From: Ophioderma brevispina
Taxonomy: Eukaryota > Echinodermata > Ophiuroidea > Amphilepidida > Ophiodermatidae
DNA length: 64,000 nt
Reading direction: 5' to 3'
Assembly (NCBI GenBank): GCA_023653785.1
Contig: JAMKCH010012780.1
Location: forward strand, 36,720-100,719
The notes beneath the pieces were generated by a model. That model ran no database searches. It was not told the origin of the DNA and was given only the letters and a program-made list of their open reading frames with translations. Both the position numbers and the translations under genes were made by a program. The first letter of the stretch is position 1; each line of letters starts with the position of its first letter. Below are positions 32,780-45,400 of the stretch, in pieces.

Positions 32780-33011
32780 GTCTGGGTACGTCGGTGTTAC
32801 TGATGGTCTAAATTTGTATAATGTGTTGGATTGTAATTCTGATGGTACAAGACGAAGTCTACGGTCTTCTGATGTTACACGGCTCGTTACTCCTTATACC
32901 AAGCGTAGATTTGGCGACAGATCATTTAACGTAATTGGTCCTAGGCTGTGGAACAAGCTTCCTGTTAATATTAGATGGCTCCTGAAAACATACCTATTTC
33001 CTGATGTTTAA
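32780..33011 (+). pseudogene. Non-LTR retrotransposon ORF2 tail with internal deletion
   Basis: The frame reads GTRRSLRSSDVTRLVTPYTK, RRFGDRSFNVIGPRLWNKLP, VNIR, then WLLKTYLFPDV and stop. The blocks R.LRSSD....VP.T....G.R.F...GPRLWN.LP and FK..LKTYLF are typical of CR1/L2-like reverse transcriptase C termini. About ten residues usually present between the LP..IR and LKTYLF blocks are absent, so this copy has an in-frame deletion and no upstream RT domain. Confidence 0.75.
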
Positions 33012-33159
33012 AATTTTGTTAAAGGGGCATTTCATGATCCACAGCCCCCCCGACTTACCTCAAAAAAGTTGAGATTTTTGTATCATCTGAACTGTTAGCC
33101 TTAGCAATTTGTCAGCACTGCCTTCTCTTGCTACAGAGTGAACCATATTTGCCGATTGA

Positions 33160-33605
33160 TGCACTGTAACATAGGGCTCTGATAATCTTGGATTATCAAA
33201 GTGAAAATCTAAGTTTTTCATTTTGAAAATCTTGGATTTTCAAATTATTAGATATTGGGCATCAAAAATCTTTGATTATCAAATAGAAAAACTTGGATTT
33301 TCACTTTGATAATCCAAGATTTTCGAATTATTGGATATTGAGCGTCGAAAACTTGGATTATCAATTGAAAATCCAAGATTTTCAATGCCCAGTGTCCATT
33401 AATTCGAAACTTGGATTTACAAATAAAAAATCTTGGATTATCAACTGATAATCCAAGTTTTTCATTCTCATGTCAAAAATCTTGAATTTTCAATTGAAAG
33501 TTCAGGTTTTTCTTGAAAAGCTTGGATTATCAAATGAAAATCTTTGATTATCGACCAAAAACACCCCTGGATTTTGGTTGAAAATCCAAGATTTTTGAAT
33601 TATTG
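33160..33605. repeat. TTGGATTATCAA palindromic repeat array
   Basis: About 20 short words of the type AATCTTGGATTATCAA, AAAACTTGGATTTTCA and their inverses (GATAATCCAAGATTTTC) alternate in both orientations over about 440 bp. Almost every segment can pair with a neighbour, predicting dense hairpins. Confidence 0.85.
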
Positions 33606-33734
33606 GACATAGGTGAGAGCACATGACCAAAGCACAGATATATGGAGATATCTCTTCAATTTCATCTTCTGTGCCCAACGCGAGCAAAATTTGCTGGTTA
33701 CTGCTCATGTGCGATGTCAAAGTAGGCTCTACGT

Positions 33735-34260
33735 CACATGTTAGGGAGAGGAGATAAGGTGAGGTAAGTGTTGGGGAGGGATATGGGGTTTTGGTGAGTG
33801 GGGGAGATGGATTTGAGAGAATGGTTATGGGAGAGAATGGGTGTTGGAAGGGGGTGTTGGAAGTGTTTGGGAGAAGGTGTTCTGTGTGGAGGACTACAAC
33901 TAACCACCGGACCACCACTCACAACACCACCACCCCAACACTCCACCTGCCAATGCACACCCCACCCCAACAACCCACCTTCCCAACCTTCCCCCACCTC
34001 AACAAACTCCCATCTTCAATCTCCACAAACTCCATAATCCATTTCCACCAAACCCATCTCCCCTCTTACCAACACCCCATCTCCCCTTCCCAACACCCAT
34101 TCTCCCCTTCCCAACACCACATCCCCCTTCCAAACACCCCATTTCCCCTTCAAAACACTGCACCATCCTTTTTCCCCTTTCCAAACACCCAATCTCCCCC
34201 TTCAGCACCCCATATCCCTTCCCAACACCCCATCCCTCCCTTTCAAAAAAACTCCATCTC
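33735..34260. repeat. Strand-switching G-rich then C-rich block
   Basis: 33735-33890 is G-rich (GTGTTGGGGAGGG, TGGAAGGGGGTGTTGG). 33905-34255 is C-rich (CAACACCCCATCTCCCCTTC repeated). The change of strand at about 33895 makes the two sides partly complementary. Frames here encode only Pro/His/Thr/Ser or Gly/Val/Trp-rich low-complexity peptides. Confidence 0.75.
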
Positions 34261-34264
34261 CCAC

Positions 34265-34655
34265 ATCTTTTTGAAAGTCGTATTTATTATGAAAAAGGAG
34301 AATAAAACAAACAAATATCAATGGCGACACACTGTTGTGAACAACTAATTTGGAGTATTATTCACTAACTACAGCACTGTGTAAATTTGATGATATTTCA
34401 TGCAGCAAACATATGATTTTACTCTAGTTTTACACATCTTTCTCTGGGAAGGAAATGAATATAGAGGGTGCTCTAACATACAAAATTATGACCTTTGTAG
34501 GCTATTATGGCAGATTCCCGCACTTGATTTTTCCGTTTTTTCCGGAAGATTACCAGTATAGCGCTTGCATATCCCTACTTATATCAGTTGTCAGAAATGT
34601 GTCGCACTGAATGATCTGAAATAAGAGACAATTTGAATGGGGTCAAATAGCTGTG
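34265..34655 (+). mobile_element. MITE family G, copy 3
   Basis: Contains TATTTATTATGA, ATATCAATGGCGACACAC, CTTATATCAGTTGTCA and GAGACAATTTGAATGGGGTC, ending AAATAGCTGTG. The 5' end adjoins the C-rich block. Confidence 0.75.
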
Positions 34656-34659
34656 CTGT

Positions 34660-37600
34660 CCCCCTTACCACCATTCCCATCTCCTTCCACCACTCATTAC
34701 TCAAACCATATTTTTGCGTGTCTACATATTTCCATACCTGCCAACATTCCTTGTTTTATAGGAATCATCCCTGTTTTGAAGATGACAAATTGCAAAATAG
34801 GGATATCCTGATTTAGAAATTTCAAAAAATCTTGAAATTAATTGCCAGAAAAAGTCCTGAACTAGTGGGGCACTTGACGAGCTCTTCCTGCAGCTTGAAA
34901 AAACACCAAAACCAGTGACTTTAGGAGACTATGCCCTTGTGTACTTCACTTGAGGCCCTAAAGGGATCAGAAAGGTACCCCCACACATAAGGGCTTTTCG
35001 TGATTAGGTGTTCAGCACACATACATTTGATTTTTTTGGGATCCTCAATGTGGCAGGTCTGTCTTTCTTAAAAAATGAGGGTTAATAGAGCTATGAATTG
35101 AAAAAAAGTAATCTTCATGACACTATATGACCAAAAGGGGAAACGCCTTCTCCTCCTGCCAAAAGCATCCTTTACCTATAATATCAGGGCAGGGATGTAA
35201 GAGCCCTGAAGAGACAAGCCTGAAACGGCCTTAAAAGGTGAGTGAATGATGCTAAAAGGGCCTCCAAAACGGGCTGAAATAAATAAAATTGGCAGACAGT
35301 TGAGTACCTGATGGCCTCTGAATTCAGTCTATAGCCTGAAAACTTGCATCCCTACAAGGCAATCGTGTCACTTACCATGCATCAACTCTCTTTTGACATC
35401 AAAACTCGGGCATGCACCAAACCTGCAGAACCGTATTGTAAAAATTTACAATGTAATCCGTACAGTCAACCTTACAATAATTTTTTCACGCAGCTAACCT
35501 TATTCCATATTTATGTATATCAACACAATGTCTGCACTACTAAAGTTTGACATTTTATCAGCTCAACGTTCTATTAAAGTTCATATTTTGCTTAAAAAAT
35601 TCCCATCCCACATCCCATCGCTTAGAAGGTCCGGAATCGCAGAGGTTGAATTTAAAAACAATAACCGGCCAATTAAAGAGATTAGGAAGTTTGGTGTAAC
35701 CAATTGGCGGAAAGCGAGAAGCTGAATTTGTGTAAGAAATAACAAAATAAAACGGCTCCGCCGAAAAAACCCAAATTGTATACCTGTGTGGTGTTAGAAA
35801 GTAGTATTAATGGGTTGTAGTCTCTTCTTCAAATTTATTTCTTCGCTTTTGTATTTTGGAGTTAATGACATCCGTGTTCATGCGATGATGAACAGGCTGG
35901 TGTAAGCGACACTATAAACAGCATAGACACTTCTGATTGCGTTAAATAATAATTTGCATAGTAAATTGCCCTTTACATCAGCCGCTGCACAATTCACTCC
36001 TCCTCTGTTGTGAATTTACTGCCGTACAGGCAGCACGCAGGAAGTCTATCTCGTAATCATTGCAATGAATGACTGGTCAACTTTCTAATTTGAAAGTTTT
36101 TGTTTGTCATTCGCTGCATTGGTAAGTATGTACGCATTTCCACCCTATCCTGAATTTTGTGGGACATCGTAAATCGTTGATGATCTGAGGCTTTTTATGT
36201 AATTTTTCATCGGGTTTGTTGTTGCTTGGAAGACAGCAGATCCGTGCACACTGAAACCTGATCGACGTGTGTTCGCTGCCCGTGCTGTGCATGCATGGGG
36301 ACAGGTAAACAAAAAAGCACGTGTAGGGAATTCCCCCTCAGGCATGCTCAGGGGCCACGTCCTAAGCTCGACCTTAGCTACTCCCATCGAATAGTGTGTA
36401 AGTCAGTTGTCCATAGACTCCACAGGAGCCACAGAGTAAATCACTGGTAAAACTGCTTCAACCAACTTCACTGCCACTGTTGCTAACAAACACAACTTTC
36501 GACATTCTTGGGCCAATGATTAATATGAAAATGTCAGATGTGAATATCCAAATGCAGGTGAATGTGGTCGAAATATGTACTTCGGAAAGCGACTCAAGCT
36601 GATGAAACAATCACATCAAATTCTGGGTTTTGCAAGTCCCATTTCGGCAGGCACTTTCCGTTTCAATCCTGCATCCACAGGTAGTAGGACACTCTCAGCC
36701 ATCCATGTCCCACTATATCTATTTTCGAATCCATTTGCATGTTGAAAAATAGCGTAAAAACTTCTGGAAAATGAGCGACTTCAGTGTTGATTGTCCGATG
36801 ATCAAACATGGCTATTATTTGTTTGGGGGATATGAGGCGAAGATCAGAAACAAGTCTTCTTGCCGTACCGGCCCGCACGCTTATTGAGTTACACACGCAC
36901 AAACACTGTATTGCGTGTTGAGAAGAGTTACAAATCATGTGGCTGAATATCCGGGACATTCCGAGCACATGATTATCGCCACCCTGTTGGTAAAAACAAG
37001 TCATGTGAATCGATGTGAATATCTGACACCGGGATTTAAATTTCGCGATTGCTCTTTGCAAGTAAGGGATCGTTGATAACGAGTTAGAAACTTGGTAAAC
37101 AAGCCGTTATTTAGTCCCTGTGAATCATCGGAAGTGGGAGCATATTTCTTGTAGAAATTCTTATTTTTGGTTGGTCTCCTGATCACACATTGTCACACGG
37201 TAGCTTTGTGGGTTCTGTTGAATACTATTGCCAACATCTCAAAGTTGTTGACCCGAGGGGCTAAAACCAGAGATGTGGTACCATATCTAGGCTTTGCAAT
37301 GAGGCACGTCAAGATCATTCGCAGGTGATATTAATATATCTAAGCCTCGGAGTAACTCCCATAGCACGTGAGTGGGACCAATATACGGACCCTACTTTTG
37401 AACAATCTGGAAATGTTGTTTACAACACAACTTTGTCTTTGACAGTCTTATGCAACTAGTAACCGGAACTTCTACCGGGATGAACGTTTTTATTTGGGCG
37501 TACCGCATACGGTGAAGCACTTACGTATACAATAAAACTGTAGCAGTGTAAATGATTAGGCTAAGAAGAAAGAAAAGTTTCGCAAATATTTGGAGCTAAT

Positions 37601-38130
37601 AAAAATTTGTTTCATATTATCCTCGCTCGTTAAACAAGGCACACACCTACTTGAGAAGTCTTTAATCATATAGATGCATAAAATTCATGGATTAGTAATT
37701 CTGGATTACAAAATCAGGGGAAATCCTTCCATATATAATTGTATAGTTACACAACAGTGTGGATTTAGCGCGCTGCAGCGGCAATACTCAACATATGAAA
37801 GCAAATGGTAGAGGTAATTTTTGTTTATTTCTAAGAATTTTGCCATTCATGTCGATGCATTTGTATTATAAGGACATTAGCAACAACTTGGGTGCGTAAT
37901 TTTATCTGCGTGTATTGTGACTTCAGTAAATTGTGCTAAAGTTTTTAATAAACTCTTCTGCAAACCTAAAAATAGAGCGGTCCATAACGATAAGGCTTCC
38001 GATTAAAGACTGCGGTCTGTTGCTCGAATTTAGGGTTGCATTGCGAAACTATATGCAACATAAATTATTTAATAGGTGGGTGCATGCCATCACTGAGGCA
38101 TGCCCGACTTTCCGCAGTGATGTAATCAAA
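34660..38130. other. Sequence without recognised gene
   Basis: This is one of the less repetitive parts of the window, with somewhat higher CG content around 35600-37500. Several frames of 60-130 codons exist on both strands (for example 36663-37061 minus), but none shows a recognisable domain or a convincing exon boundary. Confidence 0.35.
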
Positions 38131-38139
38131 AGATGAGGA

Positions 38140-38850
38140 TGACTTAAAGGGTGTTACGATTTATGTGTTATTATGTTCTCTATTCGATATGAGAGCTGGC
38201 CACTTGCACATACACCCCATAAAGTACCGTGGGGGAAACCAAACTGCGTTTGATCGGTTGACGCAATAAAATGCATGTGCAAGGCCCTAATCAATACTGT
38301 GCCCAAATATTGAGGGTTTAAAGGACACTGTCGTGATTTGCTAAATCAGAATCCTAAAAAATCATAAAACAATCAGATTTTTGAATGTTTGTAACAAGTA
38401 CTTGTATCCTAACATACCCCTGCACAATGATCGGACCGGAAGCAACTAATAGGACAAAACGGAAATTTAGGGGGTTTCCATTAGTGTCGTTCGGACACTT
38501 ACTACAACACGTTAATTGAATGGAGATTCTTTGAACCACTGCCATTTTCTTCATTTTCTGTAAATTTTCAGTGGAACCATAACTTATGACAATTCCACAG
38601 GGACTTATCCTTCACTTTTAAGCTATTCCTGCAAAAATTAATAAAGATTTTTAACACAACTTTTAAAAAGTGACCAAAGTAACCAATATTAAAATTTAAA
38701 AATGGTGATTTTTAATTATATCTGGGGAATATGAAATGATTTGAGGCTCAAATTTCGGGACAGCAATGAGAAAAATACGGCCTTTCATTTGATATCAAAA
38801 TCGATACTACTTCCGGGGGTTAAACAAAGACGATCGGAACCGCACCTTAA
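38140..38850 (+). mobile_element. MITE family F, copy 3, split by another repeat
   Basis: The left part 38140-38320 (CACTTGCACATACACCCCAT, GACGCAATAAAATGCATGTG) and the right part 38725-38850 (GGCTCAAATTTCGGGACAGC, ATCGATACTACTTCCGGG) match one family F element. The intervening about 400 bp are the dispersed repeat also seen reversed at 8640-8930. Confidence 0.7.
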
Positions 38851-39359
38851 TACTTTCATTCATTCTATTATCCTGGTATTGATTGGGTTGAGAGATGCTT
38901 GCTTTGTTCAGTATGTCAACAATAACATTAACATGCACGCTAAATATGTACAATTTCTATTGGATCATTTTTCTTCTGATTTTTGAGCATTAAAAAATTG
39001 ATCTTAAATATACATTAGGGCTGAAAAAGCGATTCTGAGTTTATTTTTACCTGCCCCATTTTTAGAGACTAGAGATCTGAGTCAACATTTCAAGAGCCCA
39101 AAATAATTTATTTTAAAATATCATCGTTATCAGGTTTAGCATTTGTAATTTTTTATTTTTGATTATTGAAGGGAAAAACCAGGTTTTTTTACTGCGGCCC
39201 TACCTTTAGTGAAAGTTATTCGGTGCATTTATATCCATTTTGCAAAAATGAAAAAGTCGCCACCATAAACCAGGAAAAACAAAAAAGTAAAGATGAACTC
39301 GGGAATGACTTTCAGGCTACAGTCAACCACCACAATACTCCCATCGCATCGGCCCTTTA

Positions 39360-39565
39360 TGGCAAAAAGGCGTAATTCAAGTTACACCTTTTGCCTTGAA
39401 GGGGTTGTCCTGCAAAAAAAATGCATTATGGATACCATATTTTTGTAAACATATTTTTGCATTATTAGGCTCAACATTTAAAAGAAAATGGATCCCATAA
39501 TGCTTGGTTTTGGCAGGGTGGCCTTTCAAGGCAAAAGGCGTAACTCAAGTTACGCCCTTTGCCAT
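39360..39565. mobile_element. Foldback with GGCAAAAGGCGTAACTCAAG ends
   Basis: AAAAGGCGTAATTCAAGTTA (39365) and AAAGGCGTAACTCAAGTTAC (39532) each sit within self-complementary ends near TTTGCCTTGAAGG and CCTTTCAAGGCAAAA, bracketing about 200 bp. Confidence 0.45.
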
Positions 39566-39746
39566 AAAAAGGGCCGGAAAATGTGACCGTCTATCACCAC
39601 ACTCACACGACACCAACTGGATTGCTTCAGGAAGTTATAGCACTGTGGGGAATCGTGACCCCCTGAAAAATTAGTGATTAGTGATTTTCTGCACAAAGTG
39701 CCACGTTGTACAGTGAAAACAACATAGGCCGATGCTATACTAACCA

Positions 39747-40042
39747 TTTTAAAGGTGCATTTTCTTGATTTCAGCACCTTTGTTTTATTCATTGACACTG
39801 GATATGCTTGAGAAATCTTATTCCCAAAATTGAGCTGACCCGATCTTGCGGTTTGTGTTATTGCAATTGCATTGTTTCCCACGGTCCCATAGGCTAAATT
39901 GGCGAATTTCTTACAGATCGACCAAATTTTGCAATAGTTGGATACACGTGGATTACTAAGGCTAACGGTTCAGATGATAAAAAATCTCAACATCTTTTAG
40001 TAAGTCGTGGGGACGAGGCGGTGGATCACGAATGCCTTGTAA
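39747..40042 (+). mobile_element. MITE family H (TTAAAGGYRCATTTC)
   Basis: Begins TTTAAAGGTGCATTTTCTTG. Contains ATTCCCAAAATTGAGCTGA and CTAAGGCTAACGGTTCAGAT. Shared with 54893-55535 and with the fragment at 33018-33135. Confidence 0.65.
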
Positions 40043-40179
40043 TATATGCTTGAATCCCCCTGAAAATATACTGCCCCTGAAAAAAAACAGCTGGTCCGCC
40101 ACTATCTGCTCTGTGTAGTGGGTTTGCAGTGCGATCTATGTACCAGTGGCATGGTTTGTTACAGTTAAACCAAGTTCTA

Positions 40180-41010
40180 ATCCGGTTTTGTCCTCGCTAA
40201 CGGGGTGGTCGGATACACCTTACACTATTAGCAGTACTACAGTGTTCCGGAAGTGGTAGTCTGTGTCACAGACTGCGAAAGATATTACTAAATAGACTGC
40301 GCGCGAGATTAACGTTATCAGTCCTTCATAGCAAATGTATGCAAAGAACTAAATCTCAAATATCTCGGAAAAGGGGGGGGCGAAGGGTTCATATGGAGAT
40401 TTTTGCATCATCGGGTCTTACTATGTTTTGTTTTGAATATGTATCGGTATTGGGTCGAACCTAAGAACCTAGTGAGAAAATTGAAGTTTTTGTCGGGTAC
40501 TTCTTTGGTGCTCGCAAACCCCACACGGAAAAGTGAACACGCAATCACTACGAAGCCGCATCCCTTTTTCCCACAATGCTTTCTTTTTTCGATATTTTCC
40601 AGTCTTGAGAATTTTCAAACGCTGGTTTTCATTTTACACGCCAACTTTTTTTTTTCAATTTAGAATATACGTCACTTACTAACTGGACCGCCGTACAGCA
40701 GTACTACCAGCTGTGTGAGATTTATATGGCGCCAAAGATAATTGGAAATTGACCCCGGATCCCTTCCTGACACCCAATCCACATTGTTCGTCGGTGGGCC
40801 TAACCTTTGGGCACCAACCCTCACGCAAGGCAGCATGTTCTTGTTTCTGGATTGCCGCCAATAGCTCTCCAGAACTGATGCCCCTTGTAGGTATATCTTC
40901 TTATTCATGTCTACCAGGGTAACCAATTACCCTTCTCATCAGATTTCCTTAGAACCGTGGGGTTGACGGTTTAAGCCGCTGACACATTGGCCTTGGGACG
41001 TTAGTACTAG
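40180..41010 (+). repeat. Dispersed repeat (AATCCGGTTTTGT...AACGGGG), copy 1, interrupted
   Basis: 40180-40235 and 40680-41010 together match 44470-44830: AATCCGGTTTTGTCCTCGCT, GATAATTGGAAATTGACCCC, CGATGCCCCTTGTA-type sequence, GGGTTGACGGTTTAAGCCG. About 440 bp separate the two parts. Confidence 0.65.
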
Positions 41011-41412
41011 TTAACGCAAGATTAACCAGTATCAAACCCCAAAGGAACCTTACCCTGAATTGAATATCGTGTATTGAAAACCAAATCACACACACAATCT
41101 CCCAATAGCTTGCATGGTCACCAGATACCATTTGTTTACATGCCTTCAAATGAGCTGTAACAGATACGATTGACTGGCCTGGTGTGGCTGGGTGACGCAT
41201 TTTGATACAAAATAAATATTGGATTTACTGGTATTGCAATTTTGGCATCAGAATTACAAATGGGTGAGTAATTTATGTGTGGTCCACTGGTCATGAACTA
41301 AAAAGGTCATAAAATATCAGTACGTACGGTATAGTTTAAACTAAACTTAGACTGTCGATGCCTTGGAATTTCTCGACTGTTCGGATCGCATCAGCTCAGC
41401 TGCAACCCGGCG

Positions 41413-41700
41413 GTGAAAGTTACCAGTGTGAACCATATGCAATCTCAGCTCATCTTGATCAGTGACCCGTGAAATTGATCATCGTCTAAAAATCTTATCA
41501 AATCATATCGATTTCTTCACTACTCCACACGCAGTTTTATCGATGATAAGATTGGATATACTTGCGTACCATGACCAGATTGTAGACAAATGCCTGCATT
41601 CCAAGATTGACTCTAAAACTCTCTACGCCACTCTGTGCCTTTTCATGTCAACTTTCATGATTGCTCACATGTGGTCCAACCATCCCTAGGTCAACCAAGA
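41413..41700. other. Sequence without recognised feature
   Basis: A frame at 41462-41689 encodes 75 residues of no recognised family. There are no convincing splice signals. Confidence 0.25.
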
Positions 41701-41875
41701 GAGACAGTTATTGTGGCAACCCATCCTGCATGTTGTGGGATTTACTTCTATGTCCACAGTAAAATCTCATGATACACAACTGGATTATTCTTGGCAATTT
41801 TCTAGTTAGAAGTTTAACCCTAACCCTGGGAGGAACTGAAGGAGTGAAGGAAGAGGGACAAGAAAAGTCGGCAAT

Positions 41876-41962
41876 TCGGGTGGATTCGAACCCGGTCCCT
41901 TTCGGGCCCCAGCCCAATGACCCGGGATAGCACGCTACGACATGTCCGCTGGCCCGGCCAGC
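41876..41962 (-). mobile_element. tRNA-derived SINE head, minus strand
   Basis: Reverse complement carries GGCCAGCGGACATGTCGTAG (box A region), GGCCCGAAAGGGACCGGG and box B GGTTCGAATCC. Related to 29193-29263. The acceptor arms do not pair well. Confidence 0.6.
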
Positions 41963-41969
41963 AATTTCG

Positions 41970-43420
41970 TGCCATATGAGTCTTGTTTGATGACGTCATC
42001 GCTAATTTCTGTACTTAGTGCAATTTTTCTCAATTAACAACAGGAGGTTTGGTTGAGGATTCAGTTGTGCTAGGGTTAATGACTTTTTCTAGTAGAAAAA
42101 TTACAAATTCGTATTTTTTCCCTGCAAATTAATGGGAATTCCATGCAAGAAGACAAAAAAATCTGTGCATCATGCATTTACACCGATCGGCAAATTCGCC
42201 CAGAACCTCGAATGGAATATCAAAATAAGTGGGAGAACATGGCCATCGAGGTAATATTAAACACAATTATGGAAATAGTACAATTACTACAAAATGGGAA
42301 AAAACCTGATATAGATGAGATAAAGTCAGCCATTTTTTAAAAATAAGTTTACCGGCGATGTTTTGATTCCTGAACAGTTTCTGAAATAGTGCTCTCCCAC
42401 GAGAGGACGGCTTGTTTTCTGGTGGTGTAGTTATTCGAAATCAAACTGAGTGTGGGGCAGTGCTTATACAACTGGGAGTTTCTAGTTTCATGGATATTTT
42501 TTGTCATTTTTGACAAATAGACATGGAATCATCTGGTAAAAGATTATTAAAATGATATCTAAACAAAAAGCTTATTTGTAATTTGTTGATCTCCGGAACC
42601 TTTGGAGATTAAGATCGGCAATAAGAAGCGCGGCTGGTGGGTTGCATCAAATAAGTTCCTTTGGTCACCCCCAATTCAATACTAATCTGTGGCAATGCAA
42701 GATTATAAAGTGAAAATAATCTCAGACTTACATGTATTTTGAGACTGCTTTTGTTGTTTCCATCCACAATACCTAAAATTTTGTACACAAGTATGTGGAA
42801 CACAAAGAAATGTTTGATATTTACAATTAAAAGACTAATAACTCCTGGGAGACTGCAGTTTATCATCCTATTTCTGAAAATTTTGAATTTTGTTTAATTA
42901 ATATCAAGTGATAATTTGTTAGCTTTGAGCCAACACGACACCTGTTAAGTTCATTAAAAATATTATTAGTTAACAGTTGGAGATGTTTGCGCCCCGAGAT
43001 GCAAATAAATTTGTACATAAGAAAAGAATTATGAATACACCATATCATTCATATCAAAATAAAGATTAAGAACCAAAAATTTAAAAAAGCAAGCCTTTTC
43101 ACATTGTTTGGACAACCTGGTATGTGAAGTGCATACTGGATTAATTGAAAATCAAAATAATTCTCAAACTCATATTTTTCTGGATTTCTGTAACAGTATA
43201 GGTATCCTAGGCTAACATTGATACCGTCCAAAATCAGTAAGGCCAAACCTCAAATATTAGTCATTAACTGTAAATGTATGGACACTTACTGCAGTTTCAC
43301 GTCAATGAATGGAGAGTCCCTGCTTTAAAACATTGGTGTTTTCTTCCTTTGCTTTCAATTTTTCAGTTGGAAAAGTCTTTACTAGCACAGGTTTTGGGAT
43401 CACCTGGTTTGTGAATCCCT
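41970..43420. other. Sequence without recognised gene
   Basis: AT-rich. The only landmark is a GACACTTACTGCAGTTTCACG segment near 43282 resembling part of the 38.5-kb repeat. No exon is seen. Confidence 0.35.
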
Positions 43421-43429
43421 GGCTTGAAT

Positions 43430-43990
43430 GAACCTCAGGTTCATACAGTTCCTTTGAGCTAAATGACCTTTGATGGACCTTGTTGTGACCTTTAAAATTG
43501 TCGGCATCAACAATCGCCACCCCGCCCACCAAGTTTCTGGAACACCTAAGGTTGACCCAATTTCCTCCTTTGACCTTGAATGACTCCTGACGACCTTGTT
43601 TTTGGGACTTTTAAGATTTTTGGCTTCAACAGCAAAACCCCACCCTCCAATTTCATCATGTCCCTACAACCATATTTACCGCATTTGGCCTCCTTTGACC
43701 TTGTAATGACTCTATAAATGACCTGTTGTGACCTTTTAAATTATTTGGCATCAACAATCGACCACACCCTCAAAGTTTTATGTCCATATACCAATGTTTA
43801 CCCCCATTTGCCTTTGACCTTGAATGGCCCGCTGATGACCTTGATCCACTAATCAAAATACAAACTCAGTCTTTGAAGGTCCTGGGCAAACCACCACCAG
43901 TTTCAGGAACTGCGACATCGTCCCAGAGAAAATAGACCGGTCAGACAGACAGACGGACGGACATTAATATATAGATCTGAGAGTCCTGCA
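43430..43990. repeat. TGACCTTGAATGAC-type tandem units
   Basis: About four units of 120-130 bp with CCTTTGACCTTGAATGACTC, GATGACCTTGTTGTGACCTT and GGCATCAACAATCG-type words. They are followed by GACAGACAGACGGACGGACA and ATTAATATATAGAT, a common ending of this kind of element. Confidence 0.7.
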
Positions 43991-44469
43991 AGCCTTCCTC
44001 CCTTTAAAGCTATCCTGCAAATTTCAAAAAATAATTTTCTACTTTCGGGTGGATCACAGATAGTGGCTTTAAGTTAACATACTGTAGCCTGTGATCTACA
44101 AAAAATACCAAAAACCATGACTATCCCAATATTTGGGTAATTGTAGAAATTGTACCAATATAAGAATGAATGGTGCACATCTTGAATAAGCCCCATCATA
44201 TGCGCGAAATTTGTTATCAGAAGCAATGGCACGATCAGATGGCACATGGTGCCACTTACTGCCCAGGATGTTTAACTTGATAGCTTCCAAAGAGTATTGG
44301 GTTTTATGAAGATAGCAAAGACCACAGAAAGTTTATGACCGGTCAAATTCCCGAGTTGATTCCCCTTACTGTGGCCAGATGTCCCCCTAGACAGACATTC
44401 TATGGACAATAGCAAGATCATCTTTATATTGTATTTGTGGTAGTTGTTAGACCAAGTGTTTTTAATTTT

Positions 44470-44850
44470 AAATCCGGTTTTGTTCCCCGCTAACGGGGGT
44501 GCTCGGATTCACCTCACACTCGGCAATACTGCTGTGGAGGATTGTTGGAGCAAGAACAAAAGATAATTGACAGGATGCCCTTCCTGCGCCAATCCACAGT
44601 TTTCGGCTGGTGGGCCTCGCCTTGGGAAACATGCCCACCCATTTGCAAGGCAGCATGGGCGGGATGCCACCATTAACTCTTACAGAGCCGATGCCCCTTG
44701 TAAGGGTAGATGTTCTTTTCATTCTTACCGGGTAACAGCTTACCCTCTCTGAATTTCCTTAAAAATCGATGGGGCTGACAGTTTAGCCGCCGCCACCTCG
44801 GCCCTGGGAAGGTTAGTTACTGGTTACCAGGTACCAGTAGCAGGGAGGCC
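44470..44850 (+). repeat. Dispersed repeat, copy 2
   Basis: Continuous version of the repeat at 40180-41010: AAATCCGGTTTTGTTCCCCG, AAAGATAATTGACAGGATGC, CCGATGCCCCTTGTAAGGGT, GGGTAACAGCTTACCCTC and GGGGCTGACAGTTTAGCCG. Confidence 0.7.
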
Positions 44851-44855
44851 TTCAT

Positions 44856-44962
44856 AGGAAACCTGACCTGACATCAGGAAACCTGAACCTGACATCAAGG
44901 GAAACCCCCCATACCTGACAAAGGAACCTGACCTGACATCAAAGGGAAAACTGACCCGAAAT
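44856..44962 (+). repeat. Short tandem repeat GGAAACCTGACCTGACATCA
   Basis: About four to five imperfect copies of a 20-28 bp unit (GGAAACCTGACCTGACATCA, then AACCTGAACCTGACATCAAG and similar). Confidence 0.8.
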
Positions 44963-45071
44963 CACATGCGTGGCAAGAAGTGCATGCCATTTGACCCCCA
45001 GAATTAAGAATTCACAGTTACAACAATATTGTACAGTACTTGTGACTTAGAAACTGTCTGTTGTTTAAAGT

Positions 45072-45400
45072 TTAGTTAAGGTGCTTGTTGTCCAATTGTT
45101 CTTGGGACCCCCTGATTTACCCGGGAAGTAGTATAAATTTGGTTCAGATGAAAGGCCTTATTTTTCTCCTTATCGTCCTGATAAATTGTTTTGCTGTTCA
45201 AAATCCACTTCTTTGCAAAGAATAAACAAAAAAGTGCTGTTTAATGGTTAACCATCAATATGTAGCACAGTAGGACTATGGCCTTGCAATGCGAGTTCCT
45301 ATTATCTAAAATGCAAGTTGTTCAATGATACTTGATGGTAAGTGTTTGGATTGCAGGGTGCCATTTGGGATCTCATATCACGTGGAGAAGAACAAGAGCA
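45072..45400 (-). mobile_element. MITE family F, copy 4
   Basis: Shares TTTACCCGGGAAGTAGTAT, CAGATGAAAGGCC, AACCATCAATATGTAGCACA and GGCCTTGCAATGCG with 15118-15410, in the same orientation. Confidence 0.7.

Noticed and set aside
33791..34348. Long + strand frame (185 codons), Pro/His/Thr/Ser-rich
   Set aside because: It spans the G-to-C skewed minisatellite. The composition follows the CAACACCCC repeat, and all three frames look alike. No domain.
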